Below are positions 62,872-64,000 of a stretch of 64,000 nt of DNA, one piece after another. The notes beneath the pieces are model-generated. The model saw only the letters and a list, made by a program, of their open reading frames with translations, had not been told where the DNA came from and did no database searches. The stretch is from Paratissierella segnis. Its GTDB lineage: Bacteria > Bacillota > Clostridia > Tissierellales > Tissierellaceae. Numbering within the stretch: position 1 is the first letter of the stretch; each line of letters begins with the position of its first letter. Location of the stretch: contig NZ_JACRTG010000007.1 of the NCBI RefSeq assembly GCF_014385195.1, positions 4,492 through 68,491 of the forward strand, given 5' to 3'. The position numbers were made by a program, and so were the translations under genes.

Positions 62872-63567
62872 TTACGCATAAAAGGCATGTCCACCTATTT
62901 TGCTTAAATAGGTTTTATTCTTTACAATCCAAGATCCTGATGCTTTAGCGGGATTAAAGAAGTAAGTTGCATTTCCAACAGGGTTAGCTCCGTTTAGTGC
63001 ATCCTTAGCAGCTTGTATGCTTTCTTGCGATGGATTGTTGTAAATACTGCCATTAGCTACCGGACTAAATTGAGGAATACTGCCATAGTATTCAAAAATC
63101 ACACCATAGACTGTATTAGGAAATTCTTTGGATTTAACTCTATTTAAAATTACATTTCCTACGGCTACTTTACCGTTATATGGTTCAGAACCTGCTTCTG
63201 CTTCTATAATTCTAGCTAACCAATACAGGTCATCTTGGCTATAGGTATTAGCAGAGGAGGTTGAGCCTTTAGATGGTTGAGAGCTATTAAATAAAGCTGA
63301 TTGGGTCTGACTTCCTGCTATACCGTCAATTCGAAGTTTATTATCTATCTGAAACTTGATAACGGCATTTTCTGTATTTATACCATATATACCATCTATG
63401 GCACCTTGGTAATAGTCTCTTTTTTGTAGTTCCTGCTGAAGCTTTTCAACCTCACTTCCTTTGCTTAAATATTCTAACATTGCATAACCTTCATTAGCAA
63501 ATACACTTGTTGTACTTCCCAACAATAGTAATACTATTATGATTGATAAAAATGTTTTGATTTTCAT
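62872..63567 (-). CDS. SleB-type cell wall hydrolase with peptidoglycan-binding domain
   Basis: A 231-residue secreted enzyme. The signal peptide is basic IKIK-like, then FLSIIIVLLLLGSTTSVFA. A peptidoglycan-binding domain follows (about residues 34-95, KGSEVEKLQQELQKRDYYQG, then GIYGINTENAVIKFQ). The C-terminal Hydrolase_2 domain has the catalytic Glu in LARIIEAEAGSEPYNGKVAVG and continues with NVILNRVKS and FSPVANGSIYNNP. SleB is a lytic transglycosylase acting on spore cortex; vegetative relatives also exist. I chose ATG 63567, 11 nt after AAAGGAG; an in-frame GTG at 63579 sits too close to that site. It is preceded by a structured leader RNA. Confidence 0.9.
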   Translation of the reverse strand: MKIKTFLSIIIVLLLLGSTTSVFANEGYAMLEYLSKGSEVEKLQQELQKRDYYQGAIDGIYGINTENAVIKFQIDNKLRIDGIAGSQTQSALFNSSQPSKGSTSSANTYSQDDLYWLARIIEAEAGSEPYNGKVAVGNVILNRVKSKEFPNTVYGVIFEYYGSIPQFSPVANGSIYNNPSQESIQAAKDALNGANPVGNATYFFNPAKASGSWIVKNKTYLSKIGGHAFYA

Positions 63568-63589
63568 AAGCCAACACACTCCTTTATAC

Positions 63590-63718
63590 TATCAGATAAT
63601 GGGCATCCGAGATCCGGGATCTCATTAGCTGCCCCGTCATCCCGACCTTAATGGAGGGATTTACCTCATTTTCTCAAAGTTTTACCTTAAACCGTGAGCT
63701 GCAAATTTTGGCTATGCA
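63590..63718 (-). ncRNA. Structured leader RNA upstream of sleB, ydaO (c-di-AMP)-like
   Basis: On the minus strand, several short blocks recall the ydaO consensus in the right order. CACGGTTTAAGGTAAAAC stands near the GGA-GGAACC part, and GAGGTAAATCC near GGGGUGAAUCC. GACGGGGCAGCTAATGAG stands where the consensus ends CCGUCAGCUAACCUC. A nested hairpin is visible (GGGCA with TGCCC, enclosing GAGAT with ATCTC). ydaO RNAs are often found upstream of cell wall hydrolases. The assignment is tentative; the blocks match only in part. Confidence 0.5.
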
Positions 63719-63726
63719 ATATTGAC

Positions 63727-63755
63727 ATTATACTTTAACATTTTTCCTATGTAAA
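63727..63755 (-). promoter_or_regulatory. SigA-type promoter of the sleB leader
   Basis: On the minus strand: TTTACA, 17 nt, TATAAT, with the predicted start near 63719 at the beginning of the leader RNA. Confidence 0.78.
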
Positions 63756-63785
63756 CCCAAAACAGGTAAATACCAAATATTACAT

Positions 63786-63814
63786 AAAAAACCGCGGTAC
63801 TAAAAACCGCGGTA
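63786..63814 (-). terminator. Terminator of the rubrerythrin-like gene
   Basis: Two ACCGCGGT blocks pair around a TTTTAGT loop. On the minus strand T6 follows. Confidence 0.85.
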
Positions 63815-63826
63815 TCTATAAATATA

Positions 63827-64000
63827 TTAATAAGTTTCTACAAAAAGTTCAAAATGTGCTTGTGGATGATCACATGCAGGGCATTTTTCGGGTGCATTCG
63901 GACCTTCAAAAATATATCCGCAATTACCGCATTTCCACAATACCTTCTTTTCTTTTTTAAATACTTTATCATTTGAAACATTGTCGGCTAATTTGTTAAA
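63827..64000 (-). CDS. Rubrerythrin-like protein, C-terminal part only
   Basis: The last 57 residues of a gene that continues past the window edge. They end in a rubredoxin-like Fe(SCys)4 domain: WKCGNCGYIFEG, then APEKCPACDHPQAHFELF. Together with the preceding FNKLADN segment this matches the end of rubrerythrins, which reduce peroxide in anaerobes. The di-iron domain is outside the window, so a related rubredoxin-fused protein is not excluded. Confidence 0.85.
   Translation of the reverse strand, partial: FNKLADNVSNDKVFKKEKKVLWKCGNCGYIFEGPNAPEKCPACDHPQAHFELFVETY

Overview
The window is AT-rich DNA from an anaerobic, Gram-positive, spore-forming Firmicute of the Clostridia/Tissierellia type. 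I infer this from the strong GGAGG ribosome sites and TTG/GTG starts, an SLH-anchored surface protein, SleB- and CwlD-type cell wall hydrolases, T-box control, mannose-family PTS cassettes, ferrous-iron-only uptake, a membrane pyrophosphatase and a rubrerythrin-like protein. No rRNA, tRNA, CRISPR array or insertion sequence was seen.

Left part (1-22800): a 5'-truncated beta-propeller-like gene; a nitroreductase; a MalT/LuxR-type regulator whose P-loop is split by a one-base frameshift; a DUF2442 gene next to a 1851-residue SLH surface protein; a nucleotidyltransferase and an HD hydrolase; an ECF sigma factor with its DUF4179-like membrane partner; an M20 amidohydrolase; hppA behind an attenuator-like leader RNA; DegV; a copper-amine-oxidase-N-like secreted protein; and an OatA-like acyltransferase.

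Centre (23000-53200): two mannose-family PTS cassettes flank a block of cell-surface, transport and iron genes. Cassette 1 (+ strand, 23294-30339) has IIB, a class II aldolase, a zinc dehydrogenase, IIA, a fused IIC-IID and a D-2-hydroxyacid dehydrogenase, followed by an RpiR regulator. Cassette 2 (- strand, 50335-45001) has IIA, IIB, a divergent DeoC-like aldolase, an SDR polyol-phosphate dehydrogenase, a second fused IIC-IID and a mannitol-dehydrogenase-family enzyme. It is read divergently from a degenerate LevR-like regulator. Between the cassettes lie a heterodimeric ABC exporter, a FapA (DUF342) gene with a sigma-D-type promoter, a CwlD amidase, a proline-type T-box controlling an ornithine-cyclodeaminase-like gene, a Fur-box-controlled feoA-feoA-feoB-small protein-DtxR operon (first feoA frameshifted), and a sigma factor/membrane protein/ABC transporter operon.

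Right part (53200-64000): a LapA-like protein, DNA ligase D without Ku, a second amidase, a biotin carboxylase, a MarR repressor with a palindromic operator driving a second heterodimeric ABC exporter, and a SleB-type hydrolase behind a leader RNA resembling the c-di-AMP (ydaO) riboswitch. The window ends inside a rubrerythrin-like gene.

The strongest candidates for something under-described are cassette 2 with its degenerate regulator and operator region, and the unassigned hppA leader RNA. Two single-base frameshifts at homopolymers (C4 and A8) should be checked against raw reads before being treated as biology.
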